From Halichondria panicea (lineage: Eukaryota > Porifera > Demospongiae > Suberitida > Halichondriidae): DNA of 64,000 nucleotides. The first letter of the stretch is position 1. The number at the start of each line of letters is the position of its first letter. Shown in pieces: positions 43,957 through 54,818 of the stretch. Position numbers and translations under genes: made by a program. The stretch lies in contig NC_087389.1 in assembly GCF_963675165.1 (NCBI RefSeq), forward strand, positions 3,072,001-3,136,000, written 5' to 3'. The notes beneath the pieces are model-generated. The model ran no database searches. It was given only the letters and a program-made list of their open reading frames with translations, and was not told where the DNA came from.

Positions 43957-45763
43957 GAGTTCACAGAGTACGATTGACCTTCGCTAGTAGAGGTAGAGAG
44001 TTGACTGTCACTAGTGGACAGTACGATTGACCTTCGCTAGTGGACAGTACGATTAACCTTCGCTAGTGGAGAGTAAAAGTGACCTTCGCTAGTGGGCAGT
44101 ACAATTAACCTTCGCTAGTGGAGAGTAAAAGTGAGTAGAGAGTACGACTAACCTTCGCTAAGCGGAGAGTTCTAGTAAAAGACCTTTACCTATGTACGTA
44201 GGGGGGTGCTGACGTTATATTTGACCTTTGCTACACACAGATGCTATCTATAATTATTAAAGAGCCATGCGTGGCCTGCTTTGGACAGCAGGCACAACAC
44301 TAGATGTCCTAGTAGGCTACAGTTGAACAGTAAGCAATTGGTTGCTTATTTGTGTGCTGATGTTTCTAGTACATGTAGGCTACGTTGATTTGTTGTAGTT
44401 AAATAATTCCATGTTCTAGGAGGTCGGACATCTTTCACTAATCATGACCTTTTAATGACATTCCAGGCCAAAATTAATTACTTTTCGTTTTTGCTGACTC
44501 AGCAGTAGTGTCTACTGTACTTCTGCTAGTCTTTATTTTAGCCGCCCTCTAAAAGTTGGGCGGCCTTATTACGAGTCTATGTCATAGAGGGCGGCTGATT
44601 CATGAGACAATATTTCTGCACGGTTTCTGTCGCTGAATCTGTTGACAGCAAGTTGTGTTTGGTGTCTATGATGGTTACTGGACCTAACCCTGTCAGTACA
44701 TAATAACCATACTAGCTAGATCCGCCTAGATCCAGTTACTGCTGAGTCAGCAAAAACAAAAAGCAATTTGGCCTGGAATGTATGGTCATAATTATTAGTG
44801 AAAGTTCAAGTGATGTCTGACTAGACTGGAAACCACTCCCCTTCTCTCGGGAGAAAGGGACTGGCAAGCTGCTGTGTTGAGAGTTGTCCCAGTGCGTGAA
44901 GAATGTCACGCTGCCACAAGAATGTAAACGTCACAAATACTCACGTGCCACCGCCCACACGCTAACTACATGACTGTATTACTGCACAAAAATATTATCG
45001 GCCTCGAGTATAAGTACATCACTGGCGGTCTGTTATCGAGGCTGAAATAATATCACCCACGCATTACTCATTTTGTGGTTTGTTCTAATTGCATTCCAAC
45101 GGGACAACTCTCAACACGGCAACTTGCCAGTCCCTAGAGCCCAGAGCGAAGGGAGTGGTTTCCAGTCTAATGTCTGACTTCCTCTGGGGCTGTTCAGTGT
45201 TGAGTGGACTATTTTTCTTTTGCCAGATTAAAGTCCAGAATAGAACATGTAGCCTGTAGGAATGACTGTATTAGATCAACGTACATCTAGAGATACAAAC
45301 AACAGCACACAAACAAGCTCAACTTACTGTTCAACTGTAACCTACTAGGCTAGTGTTGTGCCTGCTGTCCAAAGCAGGCCATGCATGGCTCTTTAGCATC
45401 TGTGTGTAGCAAAGGTCAAATATAAGGTCAGTACCCCCCTATGTACATAGGTAAAGGTTTTTTGCTAGAAGGTGAGCTTTTACTAGAAAAACGAACTCTC
45501 CACTAGCGAAGGTTAATCGTACTCTCTACTAGCAAAGGTTTGTCGTACTGCCCACTAGCGAAGGTCACTTTTACTCTCCACTAGCGAAGGTTAATTGTAC
45601 TGTCCACTAGCGAAGGTCACTTGTACTGTCCACTAGCGAAGGTTAATCGTGCTGTTCACTAGCGAAGGTCAATCGTACTGTCCACTAGCGAAGGTCAACT
45701 CTCTAGTAGCGAAGGTCAATCGTACTGTCCACTAGCGAAGGTCAATCGTACTCTTGTGAACTC
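43957..45763. mobile_element. Foldback with tandem arrays in its arms
   Basis: The left arm (43957 to about 44390) and right arm (about 45300-45763, inverted) share the tips GAGTTCACAGAGTACGATT / GTACTCTTGTGAACTC, then a tandem array with unit core GACCTTCGCTAGTGGACAGT. The left array has about 7 units, the right about 10, each of about 20-28 bp. Inner arm parts also match (AAAGAGCCATGC, GCCTGCTTTGGACAGCAGGC). Hosts P at 44822-45169. Non-coding. Confidence 0.85.
44822..45169. mobile_element. P element, 348 bp, 9-bp duplication
   Basis: TAGACTGGAAACCACTCCC at the left and GGGAGTGGTTTCCAGTCTA at the right, with about 65 bp of inverted homology. Perfect duplication ATGTCTGAC at 44813-44821 and 45170-45178. 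TAG...CTA ends and the 9-bp duplication are as in family T. Nested in the foldback. Confidence 0.85.
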
Positions 45764-45811
45764 GAGTAGCAATACTCGGTAAACAAGTTTAGCTACGTGC
45801 TCTTCCTAAAA

Positions 45812-46012
45812 GGCTGCAATGGCATTCCAAGTAAGCATAACTAGGCATAACTCGAGAAAGAAGCGTTATTTTGCAAATCTAAATCCAAGAAAACATGACT
45901 AGAAGCCGCACTTCATTGATCCTTGAGCAGCTGTAGCAGTCCACACACACACTGACAGACAGACACAAACACACTACCGTATACCTCGCTGCGCATACGC
46001 ACCGAGGCATAA
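45812..46012 (+). repeat. S-related repeat with CA tract, second copy
   Basis: AAAAGGCTGCAATGGCATTC through a CA tract to CACCGAGGCATAATA, in the same order as 31040-31222. Confidence 0.6.
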
Positions 46013-46344
46013 TAAGGCAACAACGTTATTAACTAAACAAAAGTTAGAAATTATACTAATTGGTGTCACATTTTTAGAGTATTCTACCTAATGGAGGTAG
46101 CTCTATACCCTTGCCACATATTTTCTGGTGACAGCGACATTAATACTTTTAGAGATCAGAAAGTTGCCTAAGATTTAAGTGTCGAGGCCGGTTATTCTTA
46201 AATCTGCGGTATTGCTATAAACATGGGAAATTTTTCAGGTAGCGTATTAGAGTGCACTGTATCATGATCGTGAGTTGTACATGCAATTGAAAATTCTCTA
46301 GATACTATAATTGTCATCTGAAAATATTTCTCCAATACGCATGG

Positions 46345-48087
46345 GTGAGATGTAGTAAATCGTTTTGTCAAAGAGATGCAGATTCACTGAGTGTGTATGG
46401 CTCTGGTGTAACAGCAGTTCTCAACTCAAGCTCAGATCCAGATACACAGTCAGGGGATTGGACACAGGCCATATACGATGTTCGCTTCACTTCCAATGGA
46501 AAGTATGTGTCAGGTAATGTAGAATCATTCCCTCCAACATTTTATCGTTGCAGTCAAACTTTTTAATCGTGGTTCGGTACTGTATAATGCCTGTACTGTA
46601 TTGTCACTCTTTGTCCAGTATTTTCTGCTATATGTAACATAGTACTCTGTTGTCATAGGATATGTGGACGGCTCTCAGGAACTGATGCATGTTTTGGAAA
46701 ATTACCGAACCAACACTTCCACAGGATTTTCTAATGCGCAGAGCTTAGCAGTAGCTCTAAAACCAATTGATGAGACACAACTTCGTACAAGATTCCTTTC
46801 TGTGTCTTCGAAACCTCGTCTCTTCTGGCAAATGAATGCTGGTGAACCTAAAATCCCTTATGATGGTGTACCTTTCATATCAATAGGCCAAATAACAGAT
46901 CTACCTTGTGTTCGCTACGGTGGCAGGAGGAAAAAAAGCGAGCAAGTAACATTGCCTTCTGGCGATATAATTCCTGTTGATTGTCGTCAAAAAGCTGGGT
47001 GTGATGCAAAAATCACCATTAGGCGTGTTGCTCGTTATCCTTCGGCTGCATACGTAGAGCCGGCTGTGTCTCCAGGTGTTGGGCAGGTCCGTCGTTCTCG
47101 AAAGCTAATTCTGGATGATCTCGGGGCAAAAATTGCATCTGGTGTCACGAAGCCATCAGAACGTTACTTTGTTTTACTGCCAACACCCATGGCTCATTCT
47201 GGACATGAGGTTGCTGAAATAGAGTCAACTCCGCACATTTCCCAACCTGTGTCGGATGCGGTACTTTCTCAATTGAGTAATGGTGTGACTAACATTGTTA
47301 AAATACGCGCACACTGCAAAAGTATTGTTAACAATTTGCTTGGAACAGAGGCCTCTCTCCGTGCCAGTGATAAAGCTTATTTCCCGTCAGAATATGATAT
47401 CTTTCGACATGTTTACTGGCTATATAAAGCAGGACAAGTGATTGATCAGGAAGCAGCTCTTCAAGCAAGTATGGGGACGATTGAGTCGTTGGCACAGTCA
47501 ATATCCACACCTCCACCCAAAGCTGACAAAGTTCCTGTCACTACTTCAGCTGAAGTAATCAACAGTGTGTACAGCATGATAATGGACGATAGCTCTTCTA
47601 GTAGTGTATCTGCACTAGGACATCTTGGTGATGACCTCGGTGCTGGGGATAACACACTTGACTCTATTGACACCACTTTGACTGGCATGAGCTCCACTTC
47701 GTCTTCCATTGCCACCAACCTCTCCCAGTTGGTGAAGAGAGCTGCACAGACCCCTAAAAGTACTCAAGCAACCCCACTGGCAAGCAATAGGCCCACTGAC
47801 TATATTGTAGATGTAAGTCATAATTATTGTCAATGTTTGTTCTTCTGACACATGCAGTCATATAATTGTTGTCTTTATTCCAGGACAGTCCTGCTATTAT
47901 ACAGGCACAAAGAGAAGTACGTGATATGTTGCGAATACTGGAGAACCAAACACATGCTTGTTTGAATGAAAGTGCACTCAACGGCCTCCGAAGGCAGCTT
48001 ACTGAGTTATGCAGTCAGTTCTCCATGTATCTAGCTGGTGTCCCCTCACCTCAATTTGGACCACCTAGTAAGAAAATCAGGCTATGA
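46345..48087 (+). CDS. CARF-like (ALS2CR8 family) protein
   Basis: Exons 46345-46513 (5' limit uncertain), 46659-47812 and 47884-48087, GT-AG introns of 145 and 71 bp, stop TGA; about 508 residues. Family signatures: KPRLFWQMNAGEP and GVPFISIGQ, then IPVDCRQKAGCDAKITIRRV followed by ARYPSA, and later KAYFPSEYDIFRHVYW, which matches the Y-P-x-x-D-I-x-x-H motif of the CARF domain (PF15299). A Ser/Thr-rich linker (DDSSSSSVSAL, SSTSSSIATN) precedes a C-terminal helical piece (EVRDMLRILENQTHACLNE) and a basic end (SKKIRL). Vertebrate CARF is a neuronal transcription factor; in sponges related genes are multi-copy, so a transposon-linked role is possible. No ATG is seen in the first exon, so an upstream exon is likely. 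Frames are intact. Confidence 0.78.
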
Positions 48088-48741
48088 GAAGTTAATTTTC
48101 CATGTGTACTTAGTGTAATCAAGGGCATACGCCCTTGGTGTAATAATTATATAGATCTTTTTTCGCTAATCAAAGTCATGCATCATAAGTGAACTCTTTC
48201 ATATTTTTTATAAACGCAATCTATTTAATTTATAGTCGTGTGAAGGCTTCAATAAAATTATAATACAGTATTGCAGAATTGTGTGTAGCCTCGATCCCAG
48301 GCCGATCCGTCTCCAATTGAACGCTAGGTCGCCTCCTCAGCCTGGTTTTAATTGTATCTGTGTTGACCGGAAACTGGTAAGTAATGCTGTAAAATCTTCA
48401 GTTCATCACAGTTGGCTAAAAATACAGTGATATAATGACACTAGAAATTAATACTGTTATCTGTAGAGTGTATGTTGTGTGTGTCCGTAATAAATGCTAG
48501 AAGCGAAGATCTCAAACAAGAACTTCCAGAAAAACTTAATGCGTTGTTGGATATGCCTGCTAAGCCTTCAGGTGGCATAACCAGAGATTTAAGAGAAAGG
48601 GATATGAAACTTGATGACGTGTATATACAATCCGTGTTGCCCAAAATGGGCGTGGCACATTGCAAGTTCTATGTAATATCAACTATATGTAGCAGCAAGT
48701 CCAGAGATACAGTCCCACAAAGTATTTTACATGAGTTTCAT
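48088..48741. other. 3' flank with T-family end and protein-like run
   Basis: 48283-48350 is a T-family left end (TAGCCTCGATCCCAGGCCG) without a partner. 48490-48655 reads open on the plus strand (EDLKQELPEKLNALLDMPAK, then ITRDLRERDMKLDDVY) and looks coding-like, possibly an exon related to the neighbours; no family recognised. Confidence 0.35.
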
Positions 48742-48960
48742 AGCCTAGTGTTCAAGCTGGCGCTGTGCTAATGCCTCTCGCCCTTTCGCTCAAAAGTATA
48801 GAAGAGGAAGTAAAGAAGAGGAAGTATAGAAGAGGAAAAAGTGTATAAAATAATCTGACTTGCATCTGTATAATTATGGTATCATTGTTGTGTTTTGTGG
48901 CTGCTTGTACCATGGACCTCAAGGATCTAGGAAGCAACAAAGAAGAAGATTTTGTTTTAT
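48742..48960 (+). mobile_element. S-family fragment S3
   Basis: CCTAGTGTTCAAGCTGGCGC and CTAATGCCTCTCGCC match the S head; AAGAGGAAG is locally repeated. The 3' end is missing. A further 40-bp S head fragment is at 49034-49072. Confidence 0.7.
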
Positions 48961-49289
48961 AAGCGGAAGTGCATAATTTTACTAATTATTTCATGACCAA
49001 CAATCATACAAATTTATCATTTTCTTTTCTTTTAGTGCCTCTCGCTCAAAAGTATTAGAGTGTTAATTATGATTTCAAATTGACAAAATAGGTGTGTTAG
49101 CAATTGAATGAACATTAAACACAGTAACGAATCATGTAACTAAACAACTGTGGACCATCTGCCTTCATGGTCAGATGGTTTCGGCCTAATTGGGCCTCGT
49201 CAGCACAGTGCAGTTGGTATATTAATAGCAAAGGATACTTGTGACTTGTTGAGCTCATCTGAATGCTAAACCCAGAATAATTATGTGTG

Positions 49290-49445
49290 ATAAAAGAATG
49301 TGTATGTGCGTGTGTGTGTGTATATAGTTGTAAAGTATGTATGTGCGTGTGTGTGTGTATATAGTTGTAAGTATGTATGTGCGTGTATATAGTTGTAAGT
49401 ATGTATGTGCGTGTGTGTGTGTGTGTATATAGTTGTAAGTATGTA

Positions 49446-49487
<42 letters not shown>

Positions 49488-49800
49488 CAGAGGAGGATGG
49501 TTAATTTAAATGTGCTTCAGAGGTGCACTTTGAGTGTTTATACTCTTTTTTTGTTACCTACAACTGCTTTAGCTAAAATTGGAGGTAACAAACAAAGAGC
49601 AGACGATTGTAATGCAAGTAAAGTTCTCCGGAATCATTTTAATAGAAAACGTTTGACCCTGACTATCCCCTGACTATCCTCCTCTGCACATGGTACAGTG
49701 TGTGTGTGTGTGTGTGTGCGCATGAGTACAGTGTGTGTATATAGACGCGTGTCTTCACATAAGTGGTGTGTGTGTGTGCATGTGTGGGGGTGGGTGATTT
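49290..49800. repeat. GT minisatellites flanking an inverted-repeat unit
   Basis: 49290-49483 repeats GTGTATATAGTTGTAAGTAT with GT tracts about five times. 49484-49690 has inverted ends (GTGCAGAGGAGGAT and ATCCTCCTCTGCAC). A second GT region follows to 49800. Confidence 0.75.
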
Positions 49801-50116
49801 CTGCATGTATGAGGCATAGTTATGCATGAGGGAACAGAACAATACATAAACAGAATCGTGGTTACTGCAATAGGTACAAGGCAACAGAACAATACACAGC
49901 ATCGTGGTCACTGTAGTAAACATCACGTACATACATGAAAACACAAGTACAAGTACACATGATCAATTAAAGTTCCGTTATCTGTGGTGGCACTTTGGAG
50001 GAGCTGATTGTAGCCTTGTGACAACATAACATTTTCTACTTGAGACCCAGTAGGACACAATATATTATCGTTAAAATCACCTAGCACCAGAGTTGTAGTA
50101 TCTGCTGCACTAATAA
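49801..50116. other. Gene-free spacer
   Basis: AACAGAACAATACA with ATCGTGGT occurs twice (49833 and 49882). Otherwise nothing recognised. Confidence 0.4.
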
Positions 50117-50119
50117 TAA

Positions 50120-51558
50120 CTAGTGTTCAAGCTGGCGCTGTGCTAATGCCTCTCGCCATGTTTTTGCTTTCGCTGAAAAGTATTAATTATTAGTTTCTAT
50201 AATGATTAAAGTTAACTTATCTATATAAAGTCACTGAGAAGAAAAGACTTATTTACATGCATCTATTGTTGTATTATGTGGCTTACTACTCAGTGTTGTT
50301 AAGGATGGCTCAATTAATTATTGGGATTTATTGTGGATTTCTTGTATATGTCTTTTGGATGGTTACATATAAACTGATGAAACTTTGCAATAATGTAAGC
50401 ATAATTATAATGAATTAGGAACATGTTGAATGTGTTTTTAAAGTCATGTGACTTTCAGGGGTGGAGCTACAGTGAAATATACAACTTTACCATTTCCGGA
50501 ATACAAACAAGTGCAGCCACACCCCCAAATTTTTTTGTGAAGTGCAACTCAGTTTTGCCATTTTTATGGCGCCCAGATATGATGTCTATCATTTTCGGTG
50601 AAGCAGAAAATTGAAATACGCATATTTAAGTAGAGGGCATTAAATAGAAAATGCGACAGTTTTCCTGATTTCTGTGCACCTGTAAATGATACGCATCATA
50701 TCCGGGCACCACAAAAATGGTAAAACTGAGTTATACTTTATAAAAAAATTTGGGGGTGTGGCTACACTTGTTTTTAATCCTCCTTTTTTATCTTCTTAAT
50801 CACACTGTAACGACATCGCTGAAGGTCACATGACCTCTAAACATTTTAAGTGTGTACATTTCGTACAAAACTACATTCCTACTAAATTTCATCCATTAAT
50901 ATATCACAATCACAAAGATATGATGCCCTGTGCACCATGTGGCTGAGCCATCCTTAACACCAGTGAGTAGGACCTCAAGAAAGAATTCTTCCAGGATCTG
51001 TAGTTCAGTGTATATAATATGTAAGAAGAAAAGACCTGTGTACATGCATATTGTTATCTATATTGTTATATGGTAGTGGCTTACCAGGCCTTCAAGACAA
51101 AGATGATTCTGCCAGGAGGATCTGGATCTTGGATATTACTATTATTTCCTCACAACATGGGGAATGAGCGCGCATGCGCATTACATCCATAGGAATAATT
51201 TGCTAGCTAGCTGTTTTAACAGATATTTTCTGAGTATTGTAGCTAACAAAAGCTAGCGCTTTAGTGCAAGGCTAACTCATATATTGAATAGAAAGTTTGT
51301 GCGGACAGATGATGCAGTGAAAGATTCTGAAGAGACTGCAACAGCCTTCAATGTGAGTCAAACTAGCCATAACTCGAGAAAGAAGCTTTAGTTTGCTAAT
51401 CCACGAATCAAAATCCAAGAGAACGTGGCTAGAAGCCTATAGAAACCTATAGAAACTGTTAGCTTTCGTCGCATTGCAACTGTTGAGCAGTTACAGCTGG
51501 AACAGACACACAGACAGACACACACACAGTATCCCTCGTGCGGCTACGCCTCGAGGCA
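50120..51558 (+). mobile_element. S-family element, copy S4
   Basis: Starts CTAGTGTTCAAGCTGGCGCT, ends CTACGCCTCGAGGCA, flanked by TAA (50117-50119 and 51559-51561). Collinear with S2 apart from the MITE at 50289-50967. CA tract at 51500-51530; GCGCATGCGC at about 51171. Confidence 0.85.
50289..50967. mobile_element. TA MITE nested in S4
   Basis: Left CTCAGTGTTGTTAAGGATGG and inverted right CTCACTGGTGTTAAGGATGG, with TA at 50287-50288 and 50968-50969. S2 shows the unoccupied sequence at the same point. The interior is a second, larger palindrome (CCCAAATTTTTTTGTG against AAAAAATTTGGGGG). Confidence 0.85.
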
Positions 51559-51561
51559 TAA

Positions 51562-52056
51562 TTATTATGATTAAGTACATCAGTCAAAAAGTGGATAAAT
51601 TGTCTTGTTGGTACAGTTGGTGACCTATAAACACTGCTACTTGTAATTTGTAATGATCATAAAGCAAAGTTGTTACTACACATTCAATACCATTGGACGT
51701 AAATGTGGACGTATTGCACCTATCATTAAAACTAATCAAGGTTCCTCCCTTGTGGTCATTAATTTTGTGGGTCTATCACATCTTACTACTGTATGGTTAC
51801 TGTGTACCGTGGGTGAAGACTGACGACTGACTTCTTGACAACCAAGTTTCACAGAAACACAGAGCACATGCTGGTCAGAGTCTTCTTGTATGTCTGGTAG
51901 CTTAGCAACAAGTGACCTAACAGTAAGCAGTGCTATTGTAATGTGGCGCTCGACCAAGGAAGCAATTGCAATGGTGGTGTGCTATCCAATAGTTGTGCCC
52001 TTAATCTATCCATTTCTGCATCTACATGTGGGCTCTTGGTAATAGCTTTGAGATTG
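51562..52056. other. Gene-free spacer
   Basis: No repeat boundary or coding sequence supported; the minus frame at 51736-51957 has no recognisable product. Confidence 0.4.
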
Positions 52057-52335
52057 TAATTGTGCTAATGCCTCTCGCCATGTTTTTGCTTTCGCTCAAA
52101 AGTATTAAAGTGTTGTATTAGAGTGTTGTATTAGTTTCTATAATGAATTTTATATTAAAGTTAGCTTATCTATATAAAGTCACTGAGAAGAAAAGACTTA
52201 TTTACATGCATCTATTGTTGTTATTTATGTGGCTTACCAGGACCCCAAAATTAATTCTTCCAGGATCTGTAGTTCAGTGTGTATAATATCTAAGAAGAAA
52301 CGACCCTGTGTACATGCATATTGTTATGTTTAAGT
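52057..52335 (+). mobile_element. S-family fragment S5
   Basis: GTGCTAATGCCTCTCGCCAT and the following 270 bp match S2; both ends are missing. It ends about 30 bp before the protease fragment. Confidence 0.7.
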
Positions 52336-52364
52336 ACTGAAGCAAAATGTTTCCAGCATTAAAA

Positions 52365-52868
52365 TGGATCTAGATCGACCTGAATCTGATCAATTAGTAT
52401 GGGTCAAATATGGAAGCTTGTCTCTTACTCTTAGTGACAAGAAAAGTTTGAAACGATATGCATATGAAATACCCTGACATAAATGGATTGAAGTCTTCCT
52501 TGATAATCACGAAACGCAGTTACCATTACTCTGACGATGAGTGTAACGGTCGATTTCTTCAAGTTATACATACGGGCAACCATTGGATCATAGCATCTAA
52601 TCTGGGTGGTGAAATCAATGAAGTCACTGTATATGATTCTTTGTACCATAGTGTTGAAAAACGTACCCATGACGTGCTTAAACGTCTTCTGAAATGTGTG
52701 AAGGTCAATGTTTTTGGGCTACAACCGCAGGTACAGAAAGGTATTCATGACTGTGGCTTATTTTGCATGGCATTCAGTTTTTCACTCGCAGACCTCTCGA
52801 CCATTAGATTTGAGCACCTTGAAGCATGCTTTGAAAGTAAACAGTTGACCTCTTTTCCAAAACTTTAA
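52365..52868 (+). pseudogene. Ulp1-like (C48) cysteine protease domain, copy 1
   Basis: Family enzymes cleave SUMO-like modifiers; in invertebrates many copies belong to mobile elements. The intact 52458-52868 part contains GNHWIIASN (catalytic His), VTVYDSLYHS (Asp), LQPQVQKGIHDCGLFCMAF (oxyanion Gln and nucleophile Cys), so the whole catalytic set is present. Upstream, MDLDRPESDQLVWVKYGSLS (52365-52424) aligns with the equivalent part of the copy at 63.2 kb, but is in another frame: a shift and probably a deletion lie near 52450. A splice acceptor-like TTTCCAG precedes 52360. It may be the last exon of a damaged gene. Confidence 0.75.
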
Positions 52869-53313
52869 ATATCAAGCTATTGCTACACGTATATTATATA
52901 AGGTATGTAGCCACCATGCATGACTTATTGTATTCTATATACCGGTAGCAAACAATTATTCAATTTCATTGATATTTAACAGCTCCTTGAATATTAACAA
53001 AATTAATAATAATAATAATAATATATTAATATAATATACTAGACACCAGCTGCTTTAAAACCATTTATTACAATATCTGGCCTACTCTTAATGTAATCAT
53101 AGGCGCCACTGTGCATGTATAGGTTTGATAATACTGAGACGAAGATCAATAGGAGAGATGGATTTACTAGGATTTTGTAGAATCTGGTTTTCAACCTGAT
53201 GAGCATACCACTTTTCACTTTTGAAACAAACGCTTAAGGTGATCACTGATAAATCCATTGGTATCTGTGCATGTCCTGGGAATCAGGACGTAGAAAATTT
53301 CCAGCAAATCGAA
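52869..53313. other. Gene-free AT-rich spacer
   Basis: An ATA/ATT-rich run at 53000-53040. The frame at 53221-53430 crosses into the MITE and is not credible. Confidence 0.45.
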
Positions 53314-53315
53314 TA

Positions 53316-53699
53316 CAGTAGACTCTCGTTAATCCGGCCACCCTTGGGATCCGGGACCATGCAGCTTGGCCGGAATAGAGAGGTTCAGATAATTAGCCGC
53401 GGCTTAAAAACGACCTTACCTCGAATCTAATCACTGATTTGCAGTTCTTTTCTCGAGGATAATGAAAGATAATGAATCATTCTGCTCTCTATTTAATTTA
53501 CTAAACCACACCCAAAACAGCCGTAATACACATATAAAATTACATTGAAAACGTTATTTGGGACAGGCCGGTAAACGGAATAGCGAGTGGCCGTACTTCA
53601 GGGTGAGTTTTGTGCAGTAAACATAGAGGTAGCATTCCGTGCCAAACCAAATGGCCGGGTGGCCGTACTTCAGAGAGCCGGAATAGCGAGAGTCTACTG
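53316..53699. mobile_element. Pogo-like MITE, 384 bp
   Basis: CAGTAGACTCTCGTTAATCC at the left and inverted CAGTAGACTCTCGCTATTCC at the right; TA at 53314-53315 and 53700-53701. Pieces of the same MITE occur at 23482, 26845 and 60235. Confidence 0.85.
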
Positions 53700-53700
53700 T

Positions 53701-54494
53701 ATATCTTGTGTTATCTGTCCACTGAAATGATCAAATAGGACTACGGCCGGATAATCAGAGGGAAGATTCAATTTTTTTCTCAATAAATGGAACAATCACT
53801 TTATCGATATAATGTTTCATTGTCTCTTCGTTTGACCAATGGGTAGGTGTTGTTGTTAGATGCCAATCACTTGGAAATTTCACATTTTTGGGTAGGCTTT
53901 TTGACGTTAAGCCAGAGTAAATTAATTGAGGGGGAAGAAATTCTCCACTAGCAGTTCCTGCCAATACCATTGTCATTTGACGCTTATCATTCAAACCAGC
54001 CCTATGAGCTCCTTTCACATCCATTGTCCATTGAGAAACTGGAACAAAGTGAGTCCCAGTTGATTATCGGGGTATAATTATCATTCAGGTAAATTTCGCG
54101 AACTTTATCAAAATCATAGTGTGATTTTGTGGTGGCCTTACGCTTACTAAAACCCATTCGTTTCATTAAGTATTTAGCCCAGTCTTTCGTTATGTCAAGA
54201 GAACTCGATAAAAGACTAGATAAAAGACTAGCATCATGACCCCCTTCTCCAGCAGAAATAACTATTGCTGTGTTAACGGCAGCATGGCTTTTCCTTATAT
54301 ACGCTTGTACCTGTAATCAACAGTGGTCTTCCTCTTTTTTTTACAGGTAAAAAAAAGTCTTCAGTGTTCTTTCTCAAATACGAATCTTTCCAGTCGCGTA
54401 TAGTGTTGTTCCAGTTTTCAGGAGCTTTTGGAACCTTATCTTGGAATTTGTTAACTGCAGCATTTTCAACAGCAAATTTCGCTATTTTATCCAC
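53701..54494 (-). pseudogene. Pogo/Tigger-type transposase relic
   Basis: DDE transposase remnant. Reading on the minus strand: an N-terminal DNA-binding part (54494-54300: KIAKFAVENAAVNKF, KKRGRPLL), then in another frame VQAYIRKSHAAVNTAIVIS and DWAKYLMKRMGFSKRKATT, INWDS (near 54060), then LNDKRQMTMVLAGTASGEFL and THWSNEETM (54024-53755), then after one more shift DYPAVVLFDHFSGQI (ends about 53705), which carries the expected second acidic residue. At least three frameshifts; the third catalytic residue and the C-terminus are missing. It ends against the TA of the pogo-like MITE, whose termini are of the same class. Confidence 0.8.
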
Positions 54495-54574
54495 AGAAAT
54501 TTTTTGACACTCTTGTCTCTTAATTTTGCAATAACTTTACTTACAGCCTCTTTAATGGAAACACTACCTTCGTC

Positions 54575-54818
54575 AGGTCGGGTATGGTATGGTATGGTTG
54601 AGAGGTTTAAAATAACGTTCCATGTCAGCAGTAGCAGTCTCGAGCCATGGCACAGCACAGCTGTTCTCGATATCGTGTTCTGGTATCTGCTGCGTATATC
54701 GCGCATGCGTTTTGGGAAACCACGCCCACGGAGGCTGATTTTTCGTGGGGGGAAATTTTCGTGGAGGTCAGCTAGCTCACGAAATTTATACCCCACGAAA
54801 TTACCCGCTATACGGTAT
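54575..54818. mobile_element. M-family MITE end
   Basis: CCACGAAATTACCCGCTATACGG at 54797-54818 is an M terminus, preceded by repeated CACGAAATTT-type sequence. The left terminus was not identified. A GCGCATGCG motif is at 54700. Confidence 0.5.

Noticed and set aside
43957-45763. CRISPR-like array because of regular short repeats
   Set aside because: Units are contiguous with no unique spacers, arranged as mirrored arrays in a eukaryotic foldback.
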